From positions 62,001 through 126,000 of the forward strand of contig NZ_JAQSCU010000012.1 of the NCBI RefSeq assembly GCF_029945535.1: a stretch of DNA of 64,000 bases, in the 5' to 3' direction. Source of the stretch: Methylotenera sp. (GTDB taxonomy: Bacteria; Pseudomonadota; Gammaproteobacteria; Burkholderiales; Methylophilaceae). The notes under the pieces were generated by a model. It ran no database searches. It had not been told where the DNA came from and worked only from the letters and a program-made list of their open reading frames with translations. Shown here piece after piece: positions 9,581 to 20,376 of this stretch (the stretch's first letter is position 1; every line of letters starts with the position of its first letter). The translations under genes and the position numbers were made by a program.

Positions 9581-10543
9581 TTACCTAGCGGCGTTGCGAC
9601 GAAAGCGATCATAAGCGCCACGCGGTGTTTGATCGACCAAGTATTGTGGAATCACTGTTTCCATCGCAGTAGGAGTGATATTGAATAACGCAGGGAAAGC
9701 TTGTTCACTCACACTATCAATTTCCATAGAACGCACGTTGTCACGCGACATTAGCTTAACGGGCATCAGCTCCATCATAAACGCTTGCGCATATGAAAGT
9801 TTGTCACACAAGCCAATAATTGGTCGCTGTACTTGCAGTGCATTCATCACAGTGTTAACCAACTCACGGAAGGTATACACCTTTGGCCCAGCTAATTCGT
9901 AGATTTGACCATAAGTTGCGTCATTTGCGATGCTCGCAACAAAGCAACTAGCCACATCTTCCACCCAAACTGGTTGAAATTTTGCGTTGGGTTTGGCCAA
10001 CATGACGACGGGTAAGGTTTTGATCAGTGCTGCGAATAAATTAATAAAACTATCGCCTCGACCAAAAATAACAGAAGGCTGAAATATTGTGATATTTAAT
10101 TGATTTTGAAATTCAAGCAAAGCCGCTTCACCTGCGCCTTTAGAGCGCAAATACTGACTCGGCGCGCTTTTAGCTGCTTTTAAACTGCTCATATGAATCA
10201 AGCGTTTAATGTTTAAATCTACACAGATTTTTGCTAACTGCGCAGGCAATTGATGATGAATGGCATTAAAAGTTGAATGGTGGCTTTGATGCAATATACC
10301 TAGCAAGTTAATGACGACATCTGACCCTCTTAAAGCTGAGTTCAGTGATTGGTAGTCGTTGACATTGCACTCTTGCACCTGAACATTTGGCAGCAAGAAT
10401 AAATGCTTGGCAGAATCCCTACGGCGCGTCAGCACTTTGACTGAGTACCCTGCTGCATCGAGCTTGGCAACAATCGCGCTACCCACAAAGCCTGAGCCGC
10501 CTAATACACACACTTCTTTTAATTGATCTGTTGTTTTAAACAT
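9581..10543 (-). CDS. NDUFA9-like NAD(P)-binding protein (atypical SDR)
   Basis: A 320-residue extended/atypical short-chain dehydrogenase of the group called complex I NDUFA9 subunit family. The nucleotide-binding motif is VCVLGGSGFVGSAIVAKL (about 11-28). SDVVINLLGI and HMSSLKAAKSAPSQYLRSKGAGE follow, the latter resembling the SDR active-site segment with S and YxxxK. Bacterial members are not proven complex I subunits; an epimerase- or quinone-related role is possible. Neighbours are cca (downstream, 12 bp) and slt (upstream, 50 bp) on the same strand. Confidence 0.8.
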   Translation of the reverse strand: MFKTTDQLKEVCVLGGSGFVGSAIVAKLDAAGYSVKVLTRRRDSAKHLFLLPNVQVQECNVNDYQSLNSALRGSDVVINLLGILHQSHHSTFNAIHHQLPAQLAKICVDLNIKRLIHMSSLKAAKSAPSQYLRSKGAGEAALLEFQNQLNITIFQPSVIFGRGDSFINLFAALIKTLPVVMLAKPNAKFQPVWVEDVASCFVASIANDATYGQIYELAGPKVYTFRELVNTVMNALQVQRPIIGLCDKLSYAQAFMMELMPVKLMSRDNVRSMEIDSVSEQAFPALFNITPTAMETVIPQYLVDQTPRGAYDRFRRNAAR

Positions 10544-10593
10544 TGGTGTTCCTAACCTATACTTCCAAAAAATAACCGTATCACTTTACTCTG

Positions 10594-12552
10594 TTACTGA
10601 TCATCGTCTGCACTGATGTCTTCTGGCTTACCAGTACCAGGAATAATGCCTAAGCGTGCTTTTAATGTTTGAATTTTTACATTCTTATTTTCGCTGACTA
10701 GACGTGGTGCGTAAATCTGTGCATTGGCCATCACTTTTTGTACGTAGGTTCTAGTTTCAGCAAATGGAATACTTTCAATATAAATTGCCGCTTCCATCGG
10801 CTCAGTCGCTTGCCATCGTTTTGCACGACTTGGACCTGCATTATAGCCAGCAGTTGCCATCACAGCTTGGCCTCCCATCAAATCTAAGGTGTAGCGCATG
10901 TAGTACGTGCCGAACTCAATATTAGTGCTCAAATCATGAATCATACTATTGTTATAACTATTCATGCCCATGCGCTTAGCCACCCATTTAGCCGTTGCTG
11001 GCATTAGTTGCATTAAACCTGCAGCTCCCACGCCTGATTTCGCGTAGTGCATAAAACGGCTTTCTTGACGTGTAATACCATATACCCAAGACTCATCCAA
11101 ACCTACCTCATTGGCTGATTTACGAAACAAATCCCGATAGGGTGTTGGGTAGCGTAAATTAAAATTATGGGTTTGCTTGGTGTTGTCGGCAGTGCTAATT
11201 GCAACGTCGTACCATTTTTGGCGCAAAGCGAATTCAGCGGCAGCTAGTAACTCCCTGTCATCATAATGTCGTGTTGCCCAAAGCCATTCTGCCTTGGCTT
11301 CCCAACGCATATCCAAACGTTGCAGTTCAAGTGCACGTTTGATTTCTGGCTGGCTTGCTATCGCGGTGACTTCATTATCTGTCACTTTATATTCTATAGC
11401 TTGGCTGCTCATCACGCTTTCTAGCTCTTCCGCAGCTAACCAGCCATAGTAGTGGCGCTCAGTTGAGAGCTTACTGAATATTGTATTAGACTCAACCAAA
11501 TCACCCGTTTCTCTTAACGCTCGCGCCTTCCAATAACGCCAAGCGCTCTCTTCTTGCTGCTTGGTACTCATAGCAGCAATAGTTTTCAACACCACAGGCC
11601 AATTTTGAGCGCGTAAAGCGGCACGCACTTCCCATGCGAGCTGTTCTTTGTCTAAGACACTATTTTCCGCCAAAGCATAAAACTCAAGTGCTTGTGGATT
11701 GTGCCCACGCGCAGCATGGTAGGCGATACGCCCCCAGCCAAAAGCTCGATTATCAATATCAAATAGACTTTGCACTTTACTGTAAGTGCTAATCGCTGCA
11801 TCTACTTTACTACGTGCCAAACGGTCAAGCGCGTATAGATTTACTTCTGCACCAAAGCGCGTTTTAAAAGAGACAGTTTTTTTCTCTAATATAAGCTGTG
11901 GCGACTGATAAGCTTTATCGAGCAGTTTGAGCGTAGTTGGCTCCACATTGGGCAAACGGGTAATCACACTTTTAGCTAAGCTCAATTTGCCATCTTGCAA
12001 CGCAAGCCTGAATCTTGCCCAAATATCATCATTAGTGAGTGCACCTGACTTTTGTAACGCATCAAACAATTGATTGCAATTGCTCGGCAAGTCGGCACTT
12101 GTCATCCACAAAGTTTTAGCCTGACTTGCCACTTCAAGATCGGCTAATTGAGTATGACCAAGCATTGCATAGCATTGCACGGCAATATCTTCGCGCTGGA
12201 AATTGTTGAGCTCTTCAAAAAACGGTCCCCAATTTTCACTTTTAGCCAGCTTTTTGAGCCACTCGCCGCGAACACGGTCGGTGAATGGCATATCCACATA
12301 CTTAGCTAAAAAATTCTGGACTTCTTCATCTCTGGCTTGATCCATATTGAGCAGCATCAACCAGTAATCGGCATACGGTGCCAATATATATTGCTGCGTA
12401 TTCAGCTGTGCGACATCTTCGGTAAGTGCAATTGTGTTCTTTGCGGCGTAAGAATCACGCGCATGTTGAAACAAGGCTTCATCTGATAAGGCGAAGGCTT
12501 GGCTTGAAAGTGTGATGGTTACTAACGCTAGTAAAAGGCGAGTAAATATCAT
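10594..12552 (-). CDS. slt: Soluble lytic murein transglycosylase
   Basis: Periplasmic peptidoglycan lyase that cleaves MurNAc-GlcNAc bonds to 1,6-anhydro products. The chosen ATG at 12552 opens a signal peptide (MIFTRLLLALVTITLSS, cleavage after AFA). A long alpha-helical superhelical U-domain follows, and the C-terminal SLT catalytic domain starts near YGITRQESRF, whose Glu is the catalytic acid. GVGAAGLMQLMPATA and ATAGYNAGPSRAKRW complete the fold. The reading frame stays open upstream to 12741, but that part overlaps lpxC, is very basic and would bury the signal peptide. It lies 73 bp below lpxC and is probably read with the end of the dcw operon. Confidence 0.92.
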   Translation of the reverse strand: MIFTRLLLALVTITLSSQAFALSDEALFQHARDSYAAKNTIALTEDVAQLNTQQYILAPYADYWLMLLNMDQARDEEVQNFLAKYVDMPFTDRVRGEWLKKLAKSENWGPFFEELNNFQREDIAVQCYAMLGHTQLADLEVASQAKTLWMTSADLPSNCNQLFDALQKSGALTNDDIWARFRLALQDGKLSLAKSVITRLPNVEPTTLKLLDKAYQSPQLILEKKTVSFKTRFGAEVNLYALDRLARSKVDAAISTYSKVQSLFDIDNRAFGWGRIAYHAARGHNPQALEFYALAENSVLDKEQLAWEVRAALRAQNWPVVLKTIAAMSTKQQEESAWRYWKARALRETGDLVESNTIFSKLSTERHYYGWLAAEELESVMSSQAIEYKVTDNEVTAIASQPEIKRALELQRLDMRWEAKAEWLWATRHYDDRELLAAAEFALRQKWYDVAISTADNTKQTHNFNLRYPTPYRDLFRKSANEVGLDESWVYGITRQESRFMHYAKSGVGAAGLMQLMPATAKWVAKRMGMNSYNNSMIHDLSTNIEFGTYYMRYTLDLMGGQAVMATAGYNAGPSRAKRWQATEPMEAAIYIESIPFAETRTYVQKVMANAQIYAPRLVSENKNVKIQTLKARLGIIPGTGKPEDISADDDQ

Positions 12553-12625
12553 GATACGCCCCTTGTTTGATGATACTGGTTGCGATGCCAGTTCGATATT
12601 AAGTTTATTCGTAAAATTAGGTGTA

Positions 12626-13558
12626 TTAGTAAACTGGCGCAGCAAACAGCTGCGTTTCTGGCGTCGAAAAAGTTTCCGGCGCATCTTCTTGTTTTTCAAA
12701 TGTTGCATATTCCCATGCGGTTTCATCTTGCATAAGCGCACGTAACAATTGGTTATTCAGTGCGTGGCCTGATTTATAAGCGTAGAAAGCGCCCAAAATT
12801 GGGTGCCCCAACATGTATAAGTCACCAATCGCATCTAATACTTTGTGTTTTGCAAATTCGTCGTCATAACGCAAACCATCGTCATTAATCACGCGATACT
12901 CATCTAACACTATGGCGTTATCTAGACTTCCACCACGCGCCAAACCATTGGAACGTAAATATTCAACTTCGTGCATAAAACCAAAAGTACGCGCACGACT
13001 AATTTCTTTAATGTAAGAGTCTTCAGCAAAATCGATTTTTACCTGACTTCCTGAATTTTCAAATACTGGGTGATTGAAATTGATAGTGAAATCGACTTTA
13101 AAACCGTGATAAGGCTCAAAGCGCACCCATTTATCGCCATCAATCACTTCAACTGTTTTTTTAACGCGTATAAATTTTTTAGCTGCGGCTTGTTCAACAA
13201 TGCCAGCTTCTTGCAATAAATATACAAATGGGCCTGAACTACCATCCATAATCGGTATTTCAGAAGCATCTACTTCGATATAAACATTGTCCACGCCTAA
13301 ACCAGCAAGCGCAGACATAATATGTTCAACAGTTGCAACACGCGCGCCATTGGCCTCTAACGCAGAACACAAACGTGTGTCATGCACTGCATTAGGAGTC
13401 GCTAAGATTTCATTGGGTTGAGGCAGATCAACCCGTTTGAAAACAATACCAGTATCGGCTGCAGCTGGGCGCAGGGTAAGAGTAACCTTTTCGCCGTTGT
13501 GCAGACCAACGCCAGTGGCGCTAATCGCTTTTTTTAATGTACGTTGCTTTAACATCAA
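12626..13558 (-). CDS. lpxC: UDP-3-O-acyl-N-acetylglucosamine deacetylase
   Basis: Zinc hydrolase for the first committed step of lipid A synthesis, which shows that the organism makes lipopolysaccharide. The 310 residues carry [26 protein letters not shown] N-terminal features, the zinc His in [18 protein letters not shown] (about 75-92) and the second ligand cluster [19 protein letters not shown] (His and Asp, about 239-257). It is the last gene of the dcw cluster, 208 bp below ftsZ, the position it occupies in E. coli. The C-terminal tail after about 285 is low in complexity and poorly conserved, as is usual. Confidence 0.96.
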   Translation of the reverse strand: MMLKQRTLKKAISATGVGLHNGEKVTLTLRPAAADTGIVFKRVDLPQPNEILATPNAVHDTRLCSALEANGARVATVEHIMSALAGLGVDNVYIEVDASEIPIMDGSSGPFVYLLQEAGIVEQAAAKKFIRVKKTVEVIDGDKWVRFEPYHGFKVDFTINFNHPVFENSGSQVKIDFAEDSYIKEISRARTFGFMHEVEYLRSNGLARGGSLDNAIVLDEYRVINDDGLRYDDEFAKHKVLDAIGDLYMLGHPILGAFYAYKSGHALNNQLLRALMQDETAWEYATFEKQEDAPETFSTPETQLFAAPVY

Positions 13559-13766
13559 TATTCCTAATTTCTAAAACTCCAAGTTCCAAATCCTAAGTCC
13601 GCGTCACTTACAAAAAGTAACATTTACCTTAGTAATCAAGCAAATAGTAGCATATTTTATGCAGTTTCTCTAAGGCGCATTAGCCGCCCCAATGCCAAGC
13701 ACTGGCTTACTTAAGACGCAAACTTATAGTTTTATTAAATAGTATTATTTAACTATTAATTAACGC

Positions 13767-14939
13767 TTAATCCGCTTGTTTGCGTAAAAATGCAGGGATG
13801 TCGTATTCTTCAACACCTGACATTTTCATTGCTTCTACTTGCGCACGGCGATTGTTTGAACTGAACACTTGCGGTGTATCATCTTCATCCATACTACCAC
13901 CCACAAACATTGGTTGGTTAGTTGTACCGTTACGCACCACTTCTTGTGTCATCACGCGAAGTTCTGGTTTTTGTTGACGACGTTGTGCACCTGTTAACCC
14001 AGTTGCTACCATCGTTACACGCAAGCCATCACCCATTGCTTCGTCAAACACGTTACCTACAATCACCGTTGCATCATCCGCTGTAAACGCTTTAATTGTA
14101 TTCATCACATCATAGTATTCTTTCATTTTGAAAGAAGCAGATGTTGTAATATTGACTAAAACGCCACGCGCATTCGCAAGGTTGACATCTTCAAGCAGCG
14201 GACTTGCAACCGCTTGTTCAGCCGCAATACGTGCACGGTCTGGACCAGACGCAATTGCTGAACCCATCATCGCCATACCCATTTCAGACATCACTGTGCG
14301 CACATCGGCAAAGTCAACGTTCACTAAACCTGGGCAATTGATGATTTCGGCAATACCAGAAACCGCATTGTGCAACACATCATTAGCCGCTTTAAAAGCT
14401 TCTAAGAATGGTACATCTTCGCCTAATACTTCCATCAATTTTTCGTTAGGAATCACAATCAGTGAATCTACATACTTTGATAACTCTTCTAGACCATCAC
14501 TTGCAACTTTAGTGCGTTTTCCTTCAAAAGCGAAAGGTTTAGTCACAACAGCAACAGTCAGGATGCCCATTTCTTTTGCGATTTGCGCAATCACAGGGGC
14601 AGCACCAGTACCAGTACCACCACCCATACCTGCTGTGATGAACAGCATGTCTGCACCGTCAATCAACTCAGCAATCGCATCACGATCTTCAAAAGCTGCA
14701 TCGCGACCAATTTCTGGTCTAGCACCTGCGCCTAAACCCTTAGTCATCGCCACGCCCATTTGCAACACTGTTTTTGCTTGGCTCTTTTTCAAAGCTTGCA
14801 TATCAGTATTTGCGCAAATAAATTCAACACCTCCAACGCTTTTTTCTATCATGTGCGCTACCGCGTTACCACCACAACCACCCACGCCAATTACCTTAAT
14901 AACGGCTTCTTGAGCATTTTTTTCCATAATTTCAAACAT
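13767..14939 (-). CDS. ftsZ: Cell division GTPase FtsZ
   Basis: Tubulin-like GTPase that forms the Z-ring. The 390-residue protein shows the N-terminal nucleotide site GVGGCGGNAVAHM (about 18-30), the tubulin signature GGGTGTGAAP at about 106-115 and the T7 region NVDFADVRTVM. The variable linker ends in the conserved C-terminal peptide EEYDIPAFLRKQAD, which binds FtsA, ZipA and SlmA. It follows ftsA after 91 bp. MEKNAQ, four codons into the frame, may be the true start. slmA, encoded at 7.5 kb, regulates this protein. Confidence 0.98.
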   Translation of the reverse strand: MFEIMEKNAQEAVIKVIGVGGCGGNAVAHMIEKSVGGVEFICANTDMQALKKSQAKTVLQMGVAMTKGLGAGARPEIGRDAAFEDRDAIAELIDGADMLFITAGMGGGTGTGAAPVIAQIAKEMGILTVAVVTKPFAFEGKRTKVASDGLEELSKYVDSLIVIPNEKLMEVLGEDVPFLEAFKAANDVLHNAVSGIAEIINCPGLVNVDFADVRTVMSEMGMAMMGSAIASGPDRARIAAEQAVASPLLEDVNLANARGVLVNITTSASFKMKEYYDVMNTIKAFTADDATVIVGNVFDEAMGDGLRVTMVATGLTGAQRRQQKPELRVMTQEVVRNGTTNQPMFVGGSMDEDDTPQVFSSNNRRAQVEAMKMSGVEEYDIPAFLRKQAD

Positions 14940-15030
14940 TTAATATCTCCTCTTTTTAATTTACATCTGCCTGTTGTTACAAATTAACTACTTAACTTCT
15001 GCCTGAACTACACATACAACTTTTTACTAC

Positions 15031-16269
15031 TTAAAAATTGCCTTGAAACCAGCTCTTCATTTTCTCTAACATTCTTCCAAATGAACTTGATTCCATTTGC
15101 CCGCTAATATGTCTTTCTAACTGCTGCTTGCCCATTAGTACCAAACCAACACCTGTGGCATAGCGTGGGTTGCTAACTACTTCTGATAAACCACCAACAT
15201 ATCTTGGTAAGCCCATACGCACTGGCATATGGAATATCTCTTCGCCAAGCTCGACCATGCCCTTCATCATTGCTGAGCCACCAGTAATCACGATGCCAGA
15301 TGCGATCATTTCTTCCATGCCGCTGCGACGTAATTCATTGAGCACCAGCTCATACAATTCAACGATGCGTGGCTCTAGCACTTCCGCCAATGTTTGCACT
15401 GACAATTGACGTGGCTCGCGGCCATCAACGCCCGGCACTTCAACGATTTCACGCGGGTCTGCCAATTGACGTAATGCACAACCATGCTTCACCTTAATAT
15501 CTTCTGCTGATTGCGTTGGCGTACGGAAAGCAACTGCGACGTCATTAGTCATTTGGTCGCCAGCGATAGGCACGACTGCTGTGTGGCGAATAGCGCCCTG
15601 TTTGAATACCGCGATATCCGTGGTACCACCACCAATATCAACTAAACAAACGCCTAACTCCTTTTCATCTTCAGTTAATACTGCAAGACTTGAAGCAAGT
15701 GGTTGCAATATCAAATCGCTCACTTCAATGCCGCAACGCTTGATGCATTTCACAATATTTTGCGCGGCGGCTACTGCGCCAGTCACGATATGGACTTTCA
15801 CTTCCAGCTTCATGCCGCTCATGCCCAATGGTTCGCGTACGTCTTCTTGACCATCGATGATGAACTCTTGCGTAAGAATATGTAGAATTTGTTGGTCAGC
15901 TGGTAGAGCAATCGCACGTGCAGTTTCAATCACGCGGTCGACATCCATCTGCGTCACTTCTGCATCTTTAATCTTCACCATGCCATGCGAGTTCAAGCTT
16001 TTAATATGGCTACCTGCAATACCTGTGTAGACATTATTAATTTTGCAGTCCGCCATCAGCTCAGCTTCTTCAAGCGCGCGCTGAATTGATTGCATGGTGG
16101 ATTCAATATTCACCACCACGCCTTTTTTCAAGCCGCGTGAAATATGCTGACCTAGCCCGATCACCTTTACTGTGCCTTCTGGCTGCAATTCAGCGACGAT
16201 GGCAACAATTTTTGATGTACCTATATCTAGGCCTACAATCAAATTCTTATCTTCTTTTATTCTACTCAT
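15031..16269 (-). CDS. ftsA: Cell division protein FtsA
   Basis: Actin-like ATPase that tethers FtsZ to the membrane. The first nucleotide motif is LIVGLDIGTSKIVAIVAEL (about 10-28). The phosphate 2 motif VCLVDIGGGTTDIAVFKQG is near 203-221 and the adenosine motif GIVITGGSAMMKGM is near 323-336. The C-terminus ends in an amphipathic helix (RMLEKMKSWFQGNF), the membrane-targeting sequence. At 412 residues it is of standard length. It sits 29 bp below ftsQ and 91 bp above ftsZ. Confidence 0.97.
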   Translation of the reverse strand: MSRIKEDKNLIVGLDIGTSKIVAIVAELQPEGTVKVIGLGQHISRGLKKGVVVNIESTMQSIQRALEEAELMADCKINNVYTGIAGSHIKSLNSHGMVKIKDAEVTQMDVDRVIETARAIALPADQQILHILTQEFIIDGQEDVREPLGMSGMKLEVKVHIVTGAVAAAQNIVKCIKRCGIEVSDLILQPLASSLAVLTEDEKELGVCLVDIGGGTTDIAVFKQGAIRHTAVVPIAGDQMTNDVAVAFRTPTQSAEDIKVKHGCALRQLADPREIVEVPGVDGREPRQLSVQTLAEVLEPRIVELYELVLNELRRSGMEEMIASGIVITGGSAMMKGMVELGEEIFHMPVRMGLPRYVGGLSEVVSNPRYATGVGLVLMGKQQLERHISGQMESSSFGRMLEKMKSWFQGNF

Positions 16270-16298
16270 GGCTTGCTCCCTCCGTGCTTAACACACGG

Positions 16299-17126
16299 TT
16301 ATGTCTGTTGCTTAATAATGTCAGTTGGCTTAGTTTTGCCAGGTTTTGAAGTACTTGGCTTTATAGTCGTTATATCTATGCTTTTATCTTCAATAACTGG
16401 CTTAACTTGTAAATCTGCTTTAACCTGTACTGGCTTACGCACCGCAAACCCATTGGGATAGCGCAAATCGGCATAAGTCACTTTCATATTCAAGCTCGCG
16501 ATCGTGCGGCTATACACGCTGACAAACTTCTCTAATCTTGGCTGCATTTCAATGCGTCCTAGCTCCACCACCATGCCATCTGCTGTAGTAATTTCCCAAG
16601 CGCGTCTTGGCGTAAGTGCCAAATTTGCAATTTCTAAATTAGCGGTTTTCAATATTTTGCTAAACTCACCATATTGAGATGCCACTTCGATCACGCCATC
16701 ACCCGGACCATAAAACACTGGTAAATCACTACCAGAAGCCGCATGAAACAACTCACCATGCGTATTCACCAATGCGATGGTTCCCCAACGTGCCAATGCT
16801 TGATGCTCTTCAATCACCACTTCTAAAGTATCTGGCCAGCGGCGACGCAAACTCACATTGCGTGCCCAAGGCAATTTCTCAAAAGCATTACGTGCTTTCA
16901 CTAAATCCAACGTAAAGAAATTACCTTTTAGATGCTTAGCAACAATCAGCTTCACTTGCTCACGATTCACGTGGCTAAGTTCGCCATCCACTTTCACTTC
17001 ACGTAGCGGGAAAATAGGCAAATGCACCACGGCAAAGAGCGCCGCATATAGCATCACCACCACGCTCAAAGCAAAGAGCAAGCTAGCAATCCAATTTAGC
17101 AATGTAGGTTTATCCCACATCCGCAA
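16299..17126 (-). CDS. ftsQ: Cell division protein FtsQ
   Basis: Bitopic inner-membrane divisome protein linking FtsBL to the early ring. One membrane segment (about 11-32, [22 protein letters not shown]) is followed by a POTRA domain ([21 protein letters not shown]) and the beta domain with the family segments [31 protein letters not shown] and [10 protein letters not shown]. The tail after about 245 is Lys/Thr/Pro-rich. The start overlaps the end of ddl by 17 bp; the second Met (MWDKPT) would shorten this overlap and is equally possible. Confidence 0.94.
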   Translation of the reverse strand: MRMWDKPTLLNWIASLLFALSVVVMLYAALFAVVHLPIFPLREVKVDGELSHVNREQVKLIVAKHLKGNFFTLDLVKARNAFEKLPWARNVSLRRRWPDTLEVVIEEHQALARWGTIALVNTHGELFHAASGSDLPVFYGPGDGVIEVASQYGEFSKILKTANLEIANLALTPRRAWEITTADGMVVELGRIEMQPRLEKFVSVYSRTIASLNMKVTYADLRYPNGFAVRKPVQVKADLQVKPVIEDKSIDITTIKPSTSKPGKTKPTDIIKQQT

Positions 17127-18048
17127 GCTCCAAAATACGCACGACTAATTGTTCAAAACTAATACCCGCCGCTTTTGCCGCCATCGGCACTAAGCTGTGG
17201 TCTGTCATCCCTGGGCTAGTATTCACTTCTAAGAAGTAATGATTCGCTGCGTCATCCATTAAGAAATCTACACGCCCCCAACCACGGCAACCTATGGTTC
17301 TAAATGCCTGTAACGCTTCTTGCTGAATTTGTGCCTCTTTCTCAGCGCTTAATCCGCAAGGGCAAAGGTATTCAGTATCGTCACGTAGGTATTTCGCCTC
17401 GAAATCATAAAATTCATTTTTTGGCACAATGCGAATAATTGGCAATGCTTGATAACCGCCTTTACCGTCGCCAATAATTCCCACGGTATATTCACCGCCA
17501 TTGATGAATTTTTCAGCAATCACTAATGGGTCGGCTTCTGCGGCAATTTTATATGCTGCCTCTAAACCACCTGCTTGTTTTACTTTGCTGATGCCTAGGC
17601 TAGAGCCTTCATTAGCAGGTTTCACAAACAGCGGCAAACCTAAACTTTTCTCGACGGCAGCAAAGTCACTGGTCGCTGTTACCAACTCAAAATCTGGCGT
17701 GATAACATTCATCGCACGCCACAATAATTTAGTGCGCCATTTATCCATACCAATCGCTGACGCCATCACGCCACTACCGGTATATGGAATGTGCAACATC
17801 TCTAATGCGCCTTGTATGCAGCCATCCTCGCCATAACGACCATGCAAGTTGATAAAAACGCGGTCAAATGCTTCTAAGTCATGCAGTGGTTTATCGCGCG
17901 GGTCAAAACCATATGCATCAATACCTTGCTCTTGCAAAGCCGCCAGCACCGCACCACCACTTTTGAGTGAAACTTCACGCTCGCCAGATTTCCCACCAAG
18001 CAATACGGCTACTTTTCCAAATTTCTTATTCAAACTGTTGTCATTCAT
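17110..18048 (-). CDS. ddl: D-alanine--D-alanine ligase
   Basis: Cytoplasmic ATP-grasp enzyme joining two D-alanines for the peptidoglycan stem. The 312-residue protein opens with [20 protein letters not shown] (about 12-31). The ATP-grasp region contains [18 protein letters not shown] and [14 protein letters not shown], and the metal site is [10 protein letters not shown] followed by [17 protein letters not shown]. It matches the DdlB form found inside dcw clusters. murB ends 3 bp upstream and ftsQ overlaps downstream. Confidence 0.96.
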   Translation of the reverse strand: MNDNSLNKKFGKVAVLLGGKSGEREVSLKSGGAVLAALQEQGIDAYGFDPRDKPLHDLEAFDRVFINLHGRYGEDGCIQGALEMLHIPYTGSGVMASAIGMDKWRTKLLWRAMNVITPDFELVTATSDFAAVEKSLGLPLFVKPANEGSSLGISKVKQAGGLEAAYKIAAEADPLVIAEKFINGGEYTVGIIGDGKGGYQALPIIRIVPKNEFYDFEAKYLRDDTEYLCPCGLSAEKEAQIQQEALQAFRTIGCRGWGRVDFLMDDAANHYFLEVNTSPGMTDHSLVPMAAKAAGISFEQLVVRILELADVG

Positions 18049-18051
18049 ACC

Positions 18052-18945
18052 TTAATATTCCCCAATGACTTTTACTTCTTGCTGCAATGCCACGCCTTGT
18101 TTCTCTAACACGGTTTCGCGCATATGTTTAATCAGTAACTCAATATCCAGCGCGTTCGCATCGCCAATATTCACAATAAAATTAGCGTGCTTTTCCGAAA
18201 CCTGCGCACCGCCTATGATGTAACCCTTCAAACCACTGGCTTCTACCAACCTTGCGGCATAATCGCCTTGTGGGTTTCTGAATGTTGAACCCGCACTAGG
18301 TAAATTAAGCGGTTGTGAAGCTAATCTTGTCGCTAATAAATCTTTAATCTTTTTTGCTGACTCATGCGCATCGCCCGCTCTTAAAGTCAACCATGTGGCA
18401 ATAAACCATTCGCCTGCTACTGGCATATCAACATGGCGATAACTGGCAATAAACTCTGCCGCACTACGTTTAGTTAACTCACCCTGTCTGTTAATCGTAG
18501 TGACGCTATTCACGACATTCCAAGTTTCAGTGCCATAACAACCTGCATTCATTGCCAGCGCGCCACCCAATGTGCCAGGAATGCCTGCAAAGAATTCCGC
18601 GCCTTGTTTAGCTTCTTTTGCGCAAAATTTAGCTAACTTTCCACATGTCACGCCAGCCTCGGCGTAGACTAAATCGCCATCCATCTTCAAGCCCGTCAAC
18701 ACGTTATGCATGATGATGACAGTGCCGCGTACACCACCATCTCGCACTAGTAAGTTGGAACCTAAACCGACAAAGTAGATTGCCTGATTCGCATCTACAT
18801 TTCTTAAAAACTCCTGTAAATCTTCCAAATCCGCTGGAATATACAGTTGATCTGCCTTACCACCCACGCGCCAGCTGGTATAGCGAGTCATAGGCTCGTT
18901 TAATAGTAGCTTTCCTGTGCGTTGTTGAATGGCAGCCATCATCAC
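18052..18945 (-). CDS. murB: UDP-N-acetylmuramate dehydrogenase
   Basis: FAD enzyme that reduces the enolpyruvyl group to make UDP-MurNAc. FAD-binding signatures are YFVGLGSNLLVRDGGVRGTVI (about 57-77) and GIPGTLGGALAMNAGCYG (about 121-138). The catalytic Ser lies in LPSAGSTFRNP, and the C-terminal segment LKGYIIGGAQVSEKHANFIVN is typical of the shorter MurB class, in agreement with its 297 residues. Three consecutive ATG codons begin the gene; the third is also plausible. It lies between murC (2 bp) and ddl (3 bp). Confidence 0.95.
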   Translation of the reverse strand: MMMAAIQQRTGKLLLNEPMTRYTSWRVGGKADQLYIPADLEDLQEFLRNVDANQAIYFVGLGSNLLVRDGGVRGTVIIMHNVLTGLKMDGDLVYAEAGVTCGKLAKFCAKEAKQGAEFFAGIPGTLGGALAMNAGCYGTETWNVVNSVTTINRQGELTKRSAAEFIASYRHVDMPVAGEWFIATWLTLRAGDAHESAKKIKDLLATRLASQPLNLPSAGSTFRNPQGDYAARLVEASGLKGYIIGGAQVSEKHANFIVNIGDANALDIELLIKHMRETVLEKQGVALQQEVKVIGEY

Positions 18946-18947
18946 GT

Positions 18948-20366
18948 TTAATACGCTCCTTCTTCTAAAACACTCGCGGCCAAAGTTCTGGTTTTTTCTG
19001 CAACTTGCCCGATTGAACCAGCGCCCATCACGATGACCACATCATCGGCTTGCGCCATGTTTAGAATTGCCTCTGGTAACGCATCCGTAGTTTCAATAAA
19101 TAGGGGCTCAACCTTCCCTAGAACACGTATTGAGCGAATCAAAGAACGAGTATCCGCAGCCACGATAGGTGCTTCACCTGCTGAGTAAACTTCCGTGAGC
19201 AACACTACGTCGGTACTTGAAAGCACGCGCACAAAATCTTCAAAGCAATCACGTGTACGTGTGTAACGATGTGGCTGAAATGCCATCACTAATCGACGAT
19301 TAGGAAAAGCCGCGCGTGCGGCAGCAATGACCGCTTGCATCTCAACTGGGTGATGTCCGTAATCATCAATCAGCGTAAATGCACCGCCACCTTTAACTTC
19401 AATTTCGCCATAGCGTTCAAAACGTCTGCCTACACCTTTGAACTCCTTTAATGCTTTGATAATCGCCGCATCAGGTACATTCAGCTCGCTGGCAATTGCA
19501 ATCGCCGCAAGTGCATTGAGCACATAATGGTTACCCGGTAGATTTAATGTCACATCAAACTCTGTCACTACGCCATTGATACGTTGCGCTGTAAAATGCA
19601 TTTTTCCGTCATCCGCGCGTACATTAATGGCGCGTACACGCGCATCTTCACTAAAACCGTAAGTCATCACAGGCTTAGTCACGCGCGGCAAAATCTCGCG
19701 AATATTGGCATCATCGATGCAAACCACAGCCATACCCCAAAACGGTAGTTGCTGTAAAAATTCTACAAATGCGCTTTTTAACTTATCAAAGCTGTGCTCG
19801 TAAGTATCCATGTGGTCTTGGTCGATATTGGTCACCACGGCCATCACAGGCGTGAGATGCAAGAATGAGGCATCTGACTCATCAGCCTCTGCCACGATAT
19901 ACTCACCTGTACCTAATTTAGCGTTGGCATTGGCTGCTTCTAACTTACCGCCAATCACAAAGGTTGGATCCATACCTGCCTCAGCCAAAATGCTGGCAAT
20001 CAAGCTCGTTGTCGTGGTTTTTCCGTGCGTTCCTGCAACGGCAATGCCCTGTCTAAAGCGCATCAACTCAGCCAACATCAACGCACGTGGCACGACTGGA
20101 ATATTCTTCGCACGAGCGGCTTTTACTTCTGGGTTTTCTTCATTCACTGCGCTTGAAACCACTACCACGTCTGCATTACCAAGGTTTTCTGTCGCATGCC
20201 CTTGAAAGACAGTTGCGCCAAAATCAGTAAGCCTTTTGGTCGTGGCATTCACGGCTAAATCAGAACCTGTGACTGTGAAATCCAAGTTAATCAACACCTC
20301 GGCAATACCGCTCATACCTGAGCCGCCTATGCCAACAAAATGTATGTTTTTGACTTTATGTTTCAT
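18948..20366 (-). CDS. murC: UDP-N-acetylmuramate--L-alanine ligase
   Basis: ATP-dependent ligase adding L-Ala to UDP-MurNAc. The N-terminal Rossmann part is [21 protein letters not shown] (about 8-28). The P-loop is [12 protein letters not shown] (about 111-122), and the carbamate/metal region has [27 protein letters not shown] and [11 protein letters not shown] are specific for MurC. At 472 residues it has normal length. It follows murG after 10 bp and nearly abuts murB. Confidence 0.97.
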   Translation of the reverse strand: MKHKVKNIHFVGIGGSGMSGIAEVLINLDFTVTGSDLAVNATTKRLTDFGATVFQGHATENLGNADVVVVSSAVNEENPEVKAARAKNIPVVPRALMLAELMRFRQGIAVAGTHGKTTTTSLIASILAEAGMDPTFVIGGKLEAANANAKLGTGEYIVAEADESDASFLHLTPVMAVVTNIDQDHMDTYEHSFDKLKSAFVEFLQQLPFWGMAVVCIDDANIREILPRVTKPVMTYGFSEDARVRAINVRADDGKMHFTAQRINGVVTEFDVTLNLPGNHYVLNALAAIAIASELNVPDAAIIKALKEFKGVGRRFERYGEIEVKGGGAFTLIDDYGHHPVEMQAVIAAARAAFPNRRLVMAFQPHRYTRTRDCFEDFVRVLSSTDVVLLTEVYSAGEAPIVAADTRSLIRSIRVLGKVEPLFIETTDALPEAILNMAQADDVVIVMGAGSIGQVAEKTRTLAASVLEEGAY

Positions 20367-20376
20367 GTGTTTTACG

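Noticed and set aside
12553-12741. N-terminal extension of slt by 63 residues
   Set aside because: It overlaps the end of lpxC, is highly basic and precedes a perfect signal peptide starting at 12552.
14128-14913. 261-residue open frame antisense to ftsZ
   Set aside because: Composition is the mirror of ftsZ codons, no motif or ribosome binding site, full overlap with a certain gene.
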